A stretch of 64,000 nucleotides of DNA, taken from contig CM059971.1 in NCBI GenBank assembly GCA_030490835.1, positions 57,150,012 to 57,214,011 on the forward strand, read 5' to 3'. The translations under genes were made by a program, and so were the position numbers. This DNA is from Annona cherimola. Lineage: Eukaryota; Streptophyta; Magnoliopsida; Magnoliales; Annonaceae. Below, piece after piece: positions 23,606 to 35,537 of this stretch. Position 1 is the stretch's first letter, and each line of letters begins with the position of its first letter. Below the pieces are notes generated by a model. It was not told the DNA's origin. It saw only the letters and a list, made by a program, of their open reading frames with translations, and searched no databases.

Positions 23606-25443
23606 CATTTTATGGGTCCATTTGGGTTAGTAATATTATTCAACCTTTGTTGCTCTAACTTAGAAAGTCCAAATCTTGTGTTCCTTGGAACCCAAACTAG
23701 TTTTGCACCATGGTCAAATAATCTCTTAAAGTTACACTTATAAACTTTATGACCCATTTTGTTGCAAAAGTTGCAAGCCATTGGTAATCTAGGAGTAGGC
23801 CTCCAAGTATATTTTGGTTCAAATGTTGGCCTTCTAGTCCACATAACATTTCTCCTTTGTGGCTTGTAAATTGGTGCAGTTTTGGTTTGATATTTTCCAA
23901 GTTTTGGCTCATTTGACTTGCCACTTTCTTTTTGCTCAAATGTATTGTAACCAAGTCCTCTTTTATCTGTTTGTGAGGTCATATTCAGAAACATTCTTAC
24001 ATTTTCTCCTGGATTAGAGAACTTTGCTAATGATTCATTCAAGGATTTGTTCTCCTTTTTCAGTTTCTCTACTTCTTTCAACAACAATTCATTTTCTTCT
24101 TTCGTTTTTGTTGTTCTTTCAGCTAGTTTTCCATTTTCAATAATAACAAAGTTACATTGTTGTCTCTTTAATGTCAACTTGTTTCCTAGCTTTTTGATCT
24201 CCTCATATAATGAATCATATGCAAGTTGTAGTTCTTCTAATTCAGCACATTTGAGGCATTCATGAAAAGAAGAATAACTAGATTGGGAATGATAAGGTTT
24301 GGAAGTTACCTCTTCACTTTCTGTGTATTTTGTTGAGATGGATTGATGTTCCAAAACTTCCGTTGTGTTCAAACATAGCAGATTTTCTTCTTGTTCGACC
24401 CTTGCCATGCAGCAAATTCTTGCACAATTTTCTGCATTGTTGTCGTCGGTTGAAGAGCTGCATGTTGATGAAGTATCCTCATTGACGTACATGCCTCTTC
24501 CCTTTTGCTTTTGAAATTTTCTGCCTTCATGATTATCCTTTGGCCTTTCTTCCGGTGTAGGACATTGAGTTTGCATATGTCCTACTCCCCCACATCTATA
24601 GCATTTGGTTTGCTCCTTCTTCTTCACTTGTTGTGGTCTTTCTTTGAGATCTTTGAAGTTTCTTTCTTTTCTCACAAACTTTCGGAATTTGCGAGTGAGA
24701 AGAGCAATGTCTTCATTATCGTTGTGAGATGAAGAGGTGGATCCATCTGAGTTGTGAGTGGCCTTGAGTGCAATGGTTCTCTTCCCTTTATGTTGATCTT
24801 CATTTCTTCTTTTGATTAGCTCATGTGACATTAATGAGCTAATGAGGTCTTCAAGCTTTAAGGTGTTTAGATGTTTTGCTTCTTCTATTGCTGTAATCTT
24901 TGGAGTCCATGAATCCGGTAGAGCTCTCAATATCTTCATAACCTGTTCGGATTCAGAAATAGCCTTTCCAAGACCTTTTAGAGCATTAGTAATCTTAGAA
25001 AATCTAGCAAATATTTCAGAAATATTTTCTGTGTCTAGCATTCTAAAACTTTCCAATTCTCCTATCAAGATATTTCTCCTAGTCCCTTGGACTTGAGAGG
25101 TTCCTTCATAAATGGATGTTAGAGTATCCCATATCTCCTTGGCGGTTAGGCAAGATGATACTCTATCATATTCCGAAGCCGTAAGAGCACAAAATAAAGA
25201 GTTCATAGCCTTAGCATTGCTCTTGACGGTTCTTACTTCCTCTTCGGTTCATTTAGAAGCTCTTTCATCAATTGGCAAAGTTACACCATCTTGGATAGCA
25301 ATCCAAGAATCCATATCGGTAGCCATGATGAGTTGCTTCATACGAAGCTTCCAATAGCCAAAGTTGTTCCCATCAAACAATGGTGGCCTTGTAAAAGATT
25401 GGCCCTCGGCAAAAGCGGGAACGAAAGTAGATTGGGATGCCAT
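23590..25443 (-). pseudogene. Copia gag with zinc knuckle and coiled coil (one internal stop)
   Basis: It begins at the ATG 25443 (MASQSTFVPAFAEGQ), 35 bases inside the primer site. A TGA at 25249-25251 lies where related gags have a tryptophan before TEEE. After that the frame is open to 23590. It carries the retrotransposon gag/UBN2-type region, a CCHC knuckle (CYRCGGVGHMQTQC, near 24560-24605), a leucine- and lysine-rich coiled coil near 24000-24250, and a second Cys/His-like motif, CNFCNKMGHKVYKC (near 23735-23780). It ends NGPIKWVPKR. Gag packages element RNA into virus-like particles. The long coiled-coil tail is typical of Sirevirus gag. Confidence 0.88.
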
Positions 25444-25477
25444 GATAATGGATCTCTTTGATTCAATTCAAAGACCT

Positions 25478-25489
25478 GCTCTGATACCA
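25478..25489 (-). promoter_or_regulatory. Primer-binding site, initiator tRNA-Met
   Basis: The minus strand reads TGGTATCAGAGC two bases after the 5' LTR end. It is the exact 12-base complement of the 3' end of plant initiator tRNA-Met, the usual Copia primer. Confidence 0.97.
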
Positions 25490-25491
25490 CT

Positions 25492-27093
25492 TGTTGGGTC
25501 CCGAATAGATGGCAAAACCCAAGAGGAGAGGGGTGAATTGGGTTGTTAAAAATTTCTTCGGTAACTTACCCCCTTGTAAGTTCAATCCCCTTTAATGAAC
25601 AAACAAAATGGAGAGCAAAGCAATATGGAGAGCATAAATGAAATAAATAGACACACAAGATTTTATAGTGGTTCGGGCAACCTCCCTACTCCACTCTTCC
25701 AAGCTCACACACCTTGTGACTTGGGTTCCACTATTGCATTCCACGAATACAATTAGAGCATCTTGCTCTCTTCTAGATTCTAGCTCTAGGGGGCATCAAC
25801 AACTAGCACAAGTAGGTGATGAGTCACACTCCAATCACACACTACTTTGCTATCACTTGATCTTAGCTACCAAAGCTAAATCAAGTTCAATACAAACAAA
25901 TAATCAATGAAAGAAATCTACACTTTACAGATGTGTAGAAGCAGTTTGGCGCAGAGAAGAACTTGTGATAGGCTTTGAAGAATCTGAAGTAAAGCTCTTG
26001 CAGTTTTGAAGTGTAGTTCTTCCTCTCTTGATTGGCTTGATCACTTTAATGCTCTTGTAGATAGGAGTTATGCTCACTTAATATTTTCCAACTACTTCCC
26101 TCGTCCACATTAACTCCCTTTTATAATTTTGGAGGGAATCCGAACGTTAGAGGGTTGGTGGCGCGCATTTAATGCGCCAACGTTCGAATAAAATCCGACC
26201 GTTGCGACCCAAGTCGCAGGTGGAGTCGACTTCGGGTGCGACTTCGCCCAAGTCGCAGATGGAGTCGACTTCGGGTGCGACTTCGCCTCTCTGTCGCAAC
26301 TGCAAGTTCCTGTCAGGGTCGACTTGGGTTCTCGACTTGACCCAAGTCGCAGGTGGAGTCGACTTCGGGTTCGACTTCACCTCGACAGTTGTCTTCTCGA
26401 ACATGGAACTTGGAATCTTTTGTTTTGCTTAGTCTTTCTCAAGCCTTTTAATTTCTTTTGTATTTTTCTTATCTCCTTGAAGTCATTGTGACTTCTTTTT
26501 AGCTTGCTTTCATTTGCTCCCATGTTGATCTTCATGATTTGCTTATCTCTTCATCTTGGAACATGCTTGAAGTTCTTGTCTAGGACTTGAGAGACTTATG
26601 TTGATTTTAGACTTGAGATATCTTAAGTTGTTCTTTGAAAGGTGCTTGAAACTGCATCTTTGATCTTTGAAAAACTCAAGTCGTACTTGGGGTCGACTTC
26701 GTTCGCGACTTCACCTAAGTCGCACCTGGAGTCGACTTGGCCAGCGACTTGGCAGCTTCGAGCTTCAACTTTCAACTCTGGACGGATTTGCACTTTTGAA
26801 GTCGATAGTGAGGTCGACTTCGTTTGCGACTTGGCTACCCAAGTCGCAGGTGGAGTCGACTTGACCTGCGACTTCACCTTCCCTTCTTCCGTCTTCAACT
26901 CTGGATAGTTCTGCACGTTTTGAAGTCGATCTTGGAGTTGACTTGGGGAACGACTTTTCCTTTCATACTTGTTTTTCTTCAAGTGGTTATTCCTTAAACA
27001 TTTTCACAAACTTGTTAGTAGCCAAGACTTACTCAAATTGATTTGTTAATCATCAAAACATAGATTGAGCTAATTTTCCACATATTTCCAACA
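25492..27093 (-). repeat. 5' LTR of the Copia element
   Basis: 1602 bases, same ends as the 3' LTR. It contains the promoter of the element and the same palindrome array (26211-26380, 26677-26960). Confidence 0.95.
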
Positions 27094-27453
27094 AAAGGAA
27101 CAGCCGCCTGACTAGCATGCTGTTAAGGATTCTCTTTCAAAAAGTAACATGATCACTTGCTAAGTGTCACTACTGGATGGAGAGAAATGCATTTGCTTAT
27201 GTTTTGCTTTTGAAAAGCCCAAAGATTGGGACATGAAAGTATATTTTTATAAAAGTTATCCTAAAGGGATTTTTATGAAATGATTACCCTAAAAATAGGG
27301 TGTTTTACACAAAAGTGTAAATAACAGGAATGAAAGATAATATTTTTATGCAAATTCATCTATGAAAATGATTTATGTATTTTATTTTCCTTGTTTGCTA
27401 TAAACAAGCCCCAAGACGGGGATTATGAAAAGGATTTATGTGAAACTTGGTTT

Positions 27454-27815
27454 GGACATAGGAATTTTCATTTCCGAAGAGCCTAAATGAAAAGTGTTTA
27501 TGGACATGAGAATGTCCAATGTTAAAATATTTAAATGAAAAGTGTTTTAGGACATATGGATGTCCATCGCTAAAAGAAGCTATGTCAAAAATATTTTGAG
27601 ACGTCAAATGTCTCTGGGCTAAAGGATTTTATGATGAAAAATATTTTTGGACATAAAAATGTCCCGTGCTGAGAAAGGCTTATGTGAATGATGTTTTAGG
27701 ACATGAGAATGTCCTTCTTTGTCAAAGGATTTATGAGAAAAATATTTCGGACGTAAAACGCCCACTGGCAAAAGATGATTTTATGTAAATATCTTGGAGC
27801 ATTGGAAATGTTCAC
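27454..27815 (+). repeat. 48-51 bp tandem repeat carrying a hairpin in each unit (solo LTR copy 1)
   Basis: Eight units start at about 27454, 27502, 27550, 27598, 27649, 27699, 27749 and 27797. Each holds a short palindrome such as GGACATGAGAATGTCC, GGACATATGGATGTCC or GGACATAAAAATGTCC, followed by a weakly conserved AAATGAAAAGTGTTT-like spacer. Two further hairpins of the type occur near 27929 and 27976 outside the strict period. The counterpart LTR at 40.6-44.6 kb lacks the array, which accounts for part of the length difference. Confidence 0.8.
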
Positions 27816-28597
27816 TTAAGACAAAAGGGAATTAATTAAAGAGAGTAAAACATGCATGTTTTGCCTTAACAAGCCCAGAAGTGGCTTGTAAATGATTTTA
27901 AGAATGAATATTTTATGAAAATGTTCAAGGATATAGATTTGTCCCCACGAACAAAGGATTTCATGATAATATTTTAGGACATATAAATGTCCTCATGAAA
28001 AAGGTGTTCAAGATATTTATGAAAAAGATTTTCAAGGAAGTCTTATCCTAATGATAAAATGCTTGCCTACTGAGTTGTCACTCTCGTTTTGTTTTCCCAA
28101 ACCTTAGACAGGTACTGGAAAACTCAAGAGGCTGCAAATCTAAGCCATGAAGAAAGGTACGTTATGGTAGCCATGTGAGCTATAAGAAATGGGATAGCAT
28201 GAATTAAAGCTCTAAGGTATGTTTATGTATATGTGGACTTATTTAGAAATCTAAGTCCTATGTGATTCAATGAATGAATGTATATATATATGATGTGTAC
28301 AATGATTGATTGTAGGTAAATATGGAATTTAAATGTCATTATAGAAAAGCATGATGAGATGCTTTGCAATAGAATATGAAATTTTATTACAAGTGTAATG
28401 TCGCTTGTATGATGAATAATGTAGTGAGGAATGAAATGAATGATGATAGATAAAAGGAATGAATCAAAAAAAAAATTTGGACGAGTTCCTATTAAAAACC
28501 AGCCGCGTGATCAGGACAACAATCCTGATTCACATTTACCAATTAATAGGGTCTTGAGGTAAGGAAGCGACGTCTCGGTTTGGGGCACTATAATGGG

Positions 28598-29035
28598 AAA
28601 AGTTACCAAAAAAGTTTTGGGTTATCATAGATGCTCCACTTGAGGGTTGTGTTATTAATAAACTTTTTTAAGTGAGAAGTAAGCTGACGTTGAAGTGATT
28701 TCCATATGTCTATGCAATCTTGTTGTCTCCAGGGAGGCTTGGCTCTTGCACTTTGATGGGCCTTAAGAGTGGCCAAGTGTGAGAGCTTTGTTCCTCAAGA
28801 TTTCACATCTTTTTTGATCTTGTTGGTGGCTCTTTGAGTCGATGGCTTCGCCGTTTGTTCCACCCTCATCAAATTTAAATAATTTTAAGATGTAAAACTA
28901 ATGGATCACATAATTCATCATCATTTTTTTAACAATGTTAATCTTGATTATGAAAGAATTTCTTAATTTTAAAAAGATTATTTAAAAAAGAAAATTTTGA
29001 TAAGACAAAAAGAAAGTTTTGTTTCAATCTATCTT
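28598..29035. other. Flank of solo LTR copy 1, nothing recognised
   Basis: No supported gene. A GC-richer stretch (28720-28880) has short frames only. Confidence 0.4.
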
Positions 29036-29380
29036 GATGCATTGAATTTTCAATGCACTCAAGAGCAAAACCCATTTTTAAGACTTTTTTATGAAAATCT
29101 TTTATAAAATTATTACTCTTGGTATATTTAACTTACTTATTAACTTTTATTGTTTTTATATATATGTGTATATTTTTTTATTTTAAAAACAAGGGCATTT
29201 TAATTATTAAATGATTAAAACCTTCCTATTTTTAAAAACTACAAATACATATGCATCTCTAAAAAAGATCAAACTTAATTTATAGGTTAAATATACTTAC
29301 ATTTTACATTAATAGTTTTATAAAAAAAAATTAAAATTTTAAAAATGGTTTTGCATTAGGATGCACTCAGATGCATTCAA
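29036..29380. mobile_element. Foldback MITE FB3
   Basis: The left arm GATGCATTGAATTTTCAATG continues CACTCAAGAGCAAAACCC. It pairs with the right arm GGTTTTGCATTAGGATGCAC, TCAGATGCATTCAA. The interior has the family shoulders (TTAATAGTTTTATAAAA and relatives) around a degenerated centre. Confidence 0.6.
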
Positions 29381-29802
29381 AGATTACTCACAAAAAGTAC
29401 TTTCAAGAGTGCTTATGGCTTATTTGACATATAGTTAAAATAAGTTTTGAAGCATTCGTCTTACCAAACTTAGCTTATTTTTAAATGTGGTTTAAAATAA
29501 GAAAACTAATTGTAAGTTTCAAAAAATAGGAGGATCAAATATTCTCATGACCTCATCCATTTTTCATGCTCAATGAATAATGAGAAATTTGATTCATCTA
29601 TTGTATTTGACATTATTAATATTATTAAAGAACTTGTCATTAATTTGTCTAGTATCATCGTGCATGGCTTTATCGGCAAATGTGTAAAATTGATGAAATA
29701 AAATGGCTTGTTGCCATATATCGAATTTTAATTTGTATTTTTAGTGTCTAAATTGTCTAAAATATCTATACTATTTGGAAAAATAATTTCATAGATTATT
29801 AT

Positions 29803-31060
29803 TGTCTGAGTCCAAAATTTTCAGTCCAAGTCTTGGATAAACCAAAGCCAAAACTGCAAACATTTAAAAATTGTGTTCCTACTTGTGGTGTTAAACAACA
29901 AGTCCCACTTTTAGTTCAAGGCTCTACAGAATCATGTTAAGGGTTTGGGTTGTCTAGAGAGATGGTTGCAAAGAGAGCATAAAGGAAAGTTAACAGGATA
30001 TATTCTCGTTTTTATGTAAAAAAATGGTAACGCATGAACATGTTATCACCCCAAAAACTATAGCGCCTATAGTGACTAAAAATCCACTTATTTGGAATAA
30101 TGAGGTTATAATGAGTAAAATATAGGGACAAAGTGATCTCCTTATTTTTTTTGGTTCTCTCCTCTGAGAGAGTTCCCTAAAAGTTTCTCAATAAGAGCTC
30201 CCCAATAAGGAGAGAAGATAGGCTTTAGTCGCCCCACCGGGAGTAGATTTGTTCAAGAATATTAGCACTAAATCTAACCTACGTGTGAGAGAACTCTTCA
30301 TCTAGTAATAGGTCCAAGTCCCCATCTTCAATCCAAGTAGTCCACTCATGCTATCTCAAAAACTCCTCCAGCTTCCTCAGTGCAGGGGATGAGCTAAAGC
30401 AAAAATCCAGAAGGTCCAATATCATTATATCAGAGAGTCTGGAGTCCTATACTCCTAAATGGGTTCCTCTTCTTCTTCTATCTAGAATGTCCTTCGATCT
30501 TGAGTTTCTCCTCCTAAGAAGGATTCCCCTACTCAAGATCCTCTAAGGCCAAGATGCCTCAAATTCTTTAGGCTTGAACTCCTTCAGGTCCTAGCCCTAA
30601 AGATCCAGATCTTTTTCTTCATAAGTCAACTTTTATATACTACTTGGCTACTCATGGCACATGCTTAGTATAAGGAAAAGACCTATAATCGTCTTATTAA
30701 ATCTTTTTCCCACTTATATGTTCATCTGAGGTTCATTAAGTGCTAATGATGCTTATCTCAAATGGTGTATAATATCTTGAGATGACTTAGCCTATCAAGA
30801 TTATCATTGTTATTGGGCAATATTATCCCACTCAAGGGCTACTACTTTAATGGTCTTCCATAGTCGAGAAATAACATGATGTTAATTTAAAATCACTATG
30901 TCTGTTCAATCCTACTTTCTCATGGAAGGCTCAACCTCCTATCTCAAGGGTGTGGATCCTTAAGCTTAAAGACCTTGGTCTTTAAAATTTTACCACTCCT
31001 CATGGTGTTGTGAGTCACCTCTTTACGATGAGGGTTACTATTTGGCCAACCTATATCATT
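29803..31060 (+). repeat. 5' LTR of the old element
   Basis: It pairs with 35538-36810. The right edge is set approximately by the start of the primer-site-like sequence. Confidence 0.6.
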
Positions 31061-31089
31061 TGTCATCTGCAGAGCTATGATCACTCTTG

Positions 31090-32517
31090 AGGGACAACAA
31101 TTCTTCATGACTTTGCCAGAAAAGTCATGTGGCATCAGTGAATGTTCCATTCCTGATACTTTGGAATTATCTAAGAATGCAATCAAGAGACCTGGCTAAG
31201 GTTGCTAGCTTTGTCTTTACTTGTTCTTCCTATGTGCTTCTAAGTTCATAGAGCAGTTAGCCTTCACTACTATGTGATCAATTTGTATGGTCTACCATAA
31301 CTGTTGTCCCTCCTTTGCTTATGCCCATTTTGATTTGGCACAAATCCTCTATTTTTCAATGTTTTTCAATTCTAATAATATATGGATTTTAATGAACCTT
31401 AAATTTGTCCTTGGTATTTTTTAAAAAATACTTCAGATTTTGGAGAAGGGTGAGATTTCATGGAATAAGGAAATGTCCCTAGTCAAACTTCCCAATTTTT
31501 TGATCCTTTAATGGCACGTGGCTTCATCAATTAATCTTATAGACAACAACTTTTCTTGTCGTTAATGCTTTGAGAAGGCTTTCACTGTTTATTAAAAAAA
31601 GCCTTCCTGGTAGGTTTTCACTTAATGTCTATCGCCTACGTTTTGTGCTATCATCACCAACAATGAGCTAGTTCGGTGAGAATTTCCATCATCATGTCTT
31701 CTCTTACTTCGAGGTGCAGTAGTGTTCTTCTTGGTGGGGAGATGTAGCTTCTCAATGATCATAGGAGAGGAGCAATTGTTCCTTTAAATAAGGGATTGAT
31801 CGGCCAACATCGGACTATCATCTATAGCAGCCAACATTGTATGGCTTTAAGGCTCAATTTGAAGAGTGGTTGTTCTTCTGAACATACACTTGGAGACTAA
31901 CCTTATGAAGTGGAGCAGAAATAGCGCTCATAGGGGTCTATCAATCTCTGTCAAACTTTTATGGGTCATGGAAGTGCTTATTACTTCGATAGCCCTATTT
32001 GAGAACTTTAATGAAGTAAGGGTGTTTGTGTAGCATCTTTTGGCATTGTTGTTGTAGTTGCCCGGATGTCTTTACTTTTGTGATACTGGTAGATTGTCCT
32101 TCTCTTTTCCTCTTCCTCTTTGTCGCTCATCTTTTAAGCATCTTCTCTTTCCTCCTTCCTCAATTTTCTTATCCTTAGAGTTTATAGGAGGTTTCGCACT
32201 GTGAGGTCTTTATACTAGAGTAGTTTTATTTCATTCTTTATTAGAATGCAAATGATATCCCTTTTCTTTTGATATTTTCTTTCTTGCTTTGTCTATGGAC
32301 ATCTAGTGACTTTTGCATGTTGCGTTATTTGAAGCCTTCGAGCAATTGAAGCTATTTTCATCATTGTTGGATTGTTTTCATACTCTACGAGTGAGAATGG
32401 TTAGGCCATGCTCATCATTCGTTAAGGGAAAATATATTCAATGGCACGAGTGTTTTTCTTGGTCAGGGCGATTTAAGCCTTTATAAGATCACTAGGAGCA
32501 ATACGTGATATACGTAG
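31090..32517 (+). other. Interior of the old LTR element, left part
   Basis: No gene seen. Frames are short and broken. A trace of coding sequence too decayed to recognise cannot be excluded. Confidence 0.4.
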
Positions 32518-32522
32518 GTTTA

Positions 32523-34307
32523 TGTAAGGACCAGATTTTTATTTTATTTTCATTATAACCTTTTTTTATTTATGAGGTAACTTATGAACATGCTACTAGG
32601 AATTTAAGATGTTAATGGATGCATAACATATATGAATATGACATCTAGAGGACGTACAGTGCATATGCATGTATTATGATCTTAGCACATTGAGTATAAA
32701 TTTAAAGGTGTATGATTAGTGTGTCATTATTGAGTACTATGATTATTTTTCCCTTCGCAGAGTAGGTACGGGGTTCGACCTGCCCGATCAGGTCGCAAGG
32801 GTGAAGGGGGCAGCGCCCCTGGAGAAATTTTTAATTATTAAGTTGTAGGAGTGGGAAAGTAAATTACTAATTATGATAGACCCGACCCATGGCCCGACTC
32901 GGCCTGACTCGATGGGTTAGTTAACATGGGTAGCCCGCGCAGTAGGGCTTCATTTCCATTTTGCGCCCGACTGTCCTTCCTTCCTTTTTCTTCTCTTCTC
33001 GTTCTCTGCTTCTTCTCTTCTTCCCTTTCCACTCAGTTCGATCTAGCCGTAGATCTCTTAAAGAAAACTCTACCGACTGCCTTGAAGATCATAGATTCTA
33101 ATCCAGGAAGCTCTGAAGCTCCGAATCTCTGCAATCCAAATCTAGGGTTGCTGTTTTGGGAGAAATCACGATCGAGGTAAGTAGATGTTGCCCCTTCTTG
33201 ATTTAGTGATGAAATTTCATGCTAAACGTGATGTGAGACTGGTGGGAATGTGTAGCGCATGACAACTTCATGGTATGGGGCGTAGGGTTCGTAACAGTTA
33301 GGGTTCATGAGGAATTTGCTTTGAATGTGCGATTTCTATGATGTAAAAGACTTCTTAGCAGTTTTCATATTGTTAAAATGTGACGTTAATTGATTTGCCT
33401 CAAACGAGAGTATGAAATGAAGGTTCTATTATTTCACACCTATCATGTGTTTAGTAAAATGCTTGTGTGACAGATTTATATGTTGAATTTAAACTTTGTC
33501 GATGTTGTATGTGCGGTTTGTGACATTTATCCTTGTCCGTTATGTATGATGTGTTATTTAAAATGGTTAGTTATAAAAAGGGTTGTTCATGATCCCTAAT
33601 TGACATGAGGAGAGGGTTGTTCATGGCCCTTGATAGACATAAGTAGAGGATTGTTTGTGTCCTTCAATTTATACGTAGTTATATGCATACAATCTTGGGA
33701 GTGGGTATTGGACCCATATCTGTTATCTTAATCACTACATGTGCATCCATCATTTTACTTATTTCCACTTTGTGCTAACCATTATCTACTTGCTAAGTCT
33801 ATTTAGACTTATATGGTTTGTTATTTTGCCTTTAGATCACAGGCCAGGTGGGGAACCTCAGGATGGGGCAAGTTGAAGATCAAGTCTTGGAGACTATTCG
33901 TGCAATATCTTAAATTACAGTTCTTTTAGAAATTGTGCTCTTTTGATATTTGTGCATGTAGACGATCACTGAGACAGATTCACTCGATAAACATATTGTA
34001 TTTGGTATTTTGAATTGGATTATAATCCTGTAGATGCATATATATATAATCATTTAGTTTCTTGTTATGTAAGGATAACATTCAATGATTTTCCTTCTAT
34101 ATGAATGTTCTTATTATATGAAGATACAAGTGTTTAAATATAGGATTGAATGTTACATTTTGAAATGAAATTGAAATGTCTATAAATATCAGGTGGTGTG
34201 TTTCATACCACCCCTTATATATTATGGGGAGATGCCGTCGAATTTTTCTTAGGTTGTATAGTACCCATTGACTAGTTATTAAGTATATTTAGAAATGGGG
34301 CGTTACA
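32523..34307 (+). mobile_element. Solo LTR (1785 bp) nested in the old element
   Basis: It starts TGTAAGGACCAGATTTTT and ends AAATGGGGCGTTACA, with a perfect 5-base duplication GTTTA at 32518-32522 and 34308-34312. Internal features are typical of gypsy LTR leaders: a GC-richer block (32760-33180) with a seven-base-stem hairpin CGACCTGCCCGATCAGGTCG near 32778, an 84-codon frame that I do not regard as a gene, and a donor-like AGGTAAGTAG at 33176. It belongs to another family than the long solo LTRs. Confidence 0.85.
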
Positions 34308-35537
34308 GTTTACAACTTCAATGAGAGAGATGGCGGATTGGCCTAGACTTCATCCCTTATGTATTATTTTCTTTCTACCATAGTGGTGTACCCGTATAGT
34401 TTTTGGGACTCAGTGTGAACCATTTCTTTTATCTTGGCTAGTTTGTTTCTTACCTAAGCTTTGCATAGGACTTTCTTGGGTTGCCTAGTGCTATTATGAC
34501 TAAGTTTCTCAACTTCTCAAAATTTGTGGCCTATTTCATTGTGTTATTTGGGCTATTTAGGGATAATAATCTTTTAATCACTTTGGCAAACCCGATCATG
34601 CCCTTTAACCTTGGTCGAGTGGTTAAGACTTCGATGAGATGAGCCCAAGTAGTGACTCCAGAACTAAGTGTTTTGACTGATCCTTTAAAATTTAGAGGTT
34701 TAATTATGGAATCTTCTTAAAACATAAGGTCAATTTTTTTAAAGACTCGATCATAAGGAAAGGGCATGGTAGGATAGTTCCTCATGGTAGGTCCAAGATT
34801 GATTTTTACTGGGCAAATTTAAACACAGTGCAAGGGCATGAGAAGATTGGCCCATATGATAGGTCCAAAGTTGGGCTTTATTCATAGTGAAAGGGTGTGA
34901 TAGGACGCCTAAGTTAAGGTCCAAGTTTTTGGTTGATATGTTGCTCTTTCTTTTTTCTATAAAGCATTATGTGATGCACACTTGAGATTTTTATGAGTGT
35001 GGGAGATACTTATCTTTTTGAGTGGGTTGATCATATTTTATAGCTCTTATGTCCTTTGGTCAATACGTTCAAATGTCTGTGGTTATCATTGTTAAGGTGA
35101 CCATCATAAGGGTTGCACATACCGTAAGTGAAGTGGCACTTATAGTCAAGGCTTGAGATTCACTGTCCAAGAGTTAAGATTCATCCTTCGAGGACTTAAT
35201 CATGAGTAGAGCAAAACAAGATTATAGCCAAGATTAGGAGTGAGGAGTTTGGTCATCCCTCATGCGTTAGGTGTTGCATGCATGTCATAAGACATAAAAG
35301 AGCATATTTGGGAGTCGTGTTCTCTTAAACTTTCTTTGTTAATGGCTTTCTAGTTAAATCTCTGAATTTGTTACTTACTTTCATGTGTTTCCCTCTTAGC
35401 GTTGAGGTCTTTAAGAGAATTTTGGAAAGCTCTCTTAGTCCTGGTAAGCTTCTCCACTTTTCTTCGCGCTTCTGCTCGAGAAATTGGTTAAGGCACCAGA
35501 GTTGATAATGCGAAAAGTAAAGAAGATGTCTAAGAAT

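Larger units (their letters stand above)
18630..27093 (-). mobile_element. Full-length Copia (Sirevirus-like) LTR retrotransposon
   Basis: The element is 8464 bases on the minus strand, flanked by the 5-base duplication AAAGG (18625-18629, 27094-27098). The 5' LTR is 25492-27093 and the 3' LTR 18630-20231, both 1602 bases, TG...CA. By eye they differ at about a dozen positions with no indels (about 0.75%), so the insertion is recent. The primer site (25478-25489) and polypurine tract are in place. Domain order is gag, protease, integrase, RT, RNase H, which is Copia order. A coiled-coil after the gag zinc knuckle, several polypurine tracts, and repeated palindromes in the LTR fit Sireviruses. 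There is no envelope-like frame between pol and the 3' LTR. It is inserted inside solo LTR copy 1, in opposite orientation. Confidence 0.95.
14426..28592 (+). mobile_element. Solo LTR, long gypsy-like family, copy 1 (split by a Copia element)
   Basis: It starts TGTGATACCCGGACCC and ends GTTTGGGGCACTATA, flanked on both sides by the 5-base direct repeat ATGGG (14421-14425, 28593-28597). Without the nested Copia element and its extra duplication it is about 5.7 kb. It shares its start, several internal blocks (such as CATAACTCAACGCCGGTAAG), the CAGGTAAGCAAGCGAA block and its end with copy 2 at 40600-44563. No gag, pol, primer site or second LTR is found between the duplications, so it is a solo LTR left by recombination. 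The Ty3/gypsy (Tekay/Del-like) assignment is inferred from LTR length and end motifs. The final TA in place of CA is odd. Confidence 0.8.

Noticed and set aside
27454..27815. CRISPR-like array of palindromic repeats
   Set aside because: The palindromes vary between units and the spacers are themselves related, so it is a tandem repeat within an LTR.
28720..28880. Possible short gene right of solo LTR copy 1
   Set aside because: Slight GC rise only. No frame longer than chance and no splice signals that connect.
32926..33180. 84-codon frame with a signal-peptide-like start
   Set aside because: It lies inside a solo LTR with a perfect target duplication, in the leader region, and has no domain.
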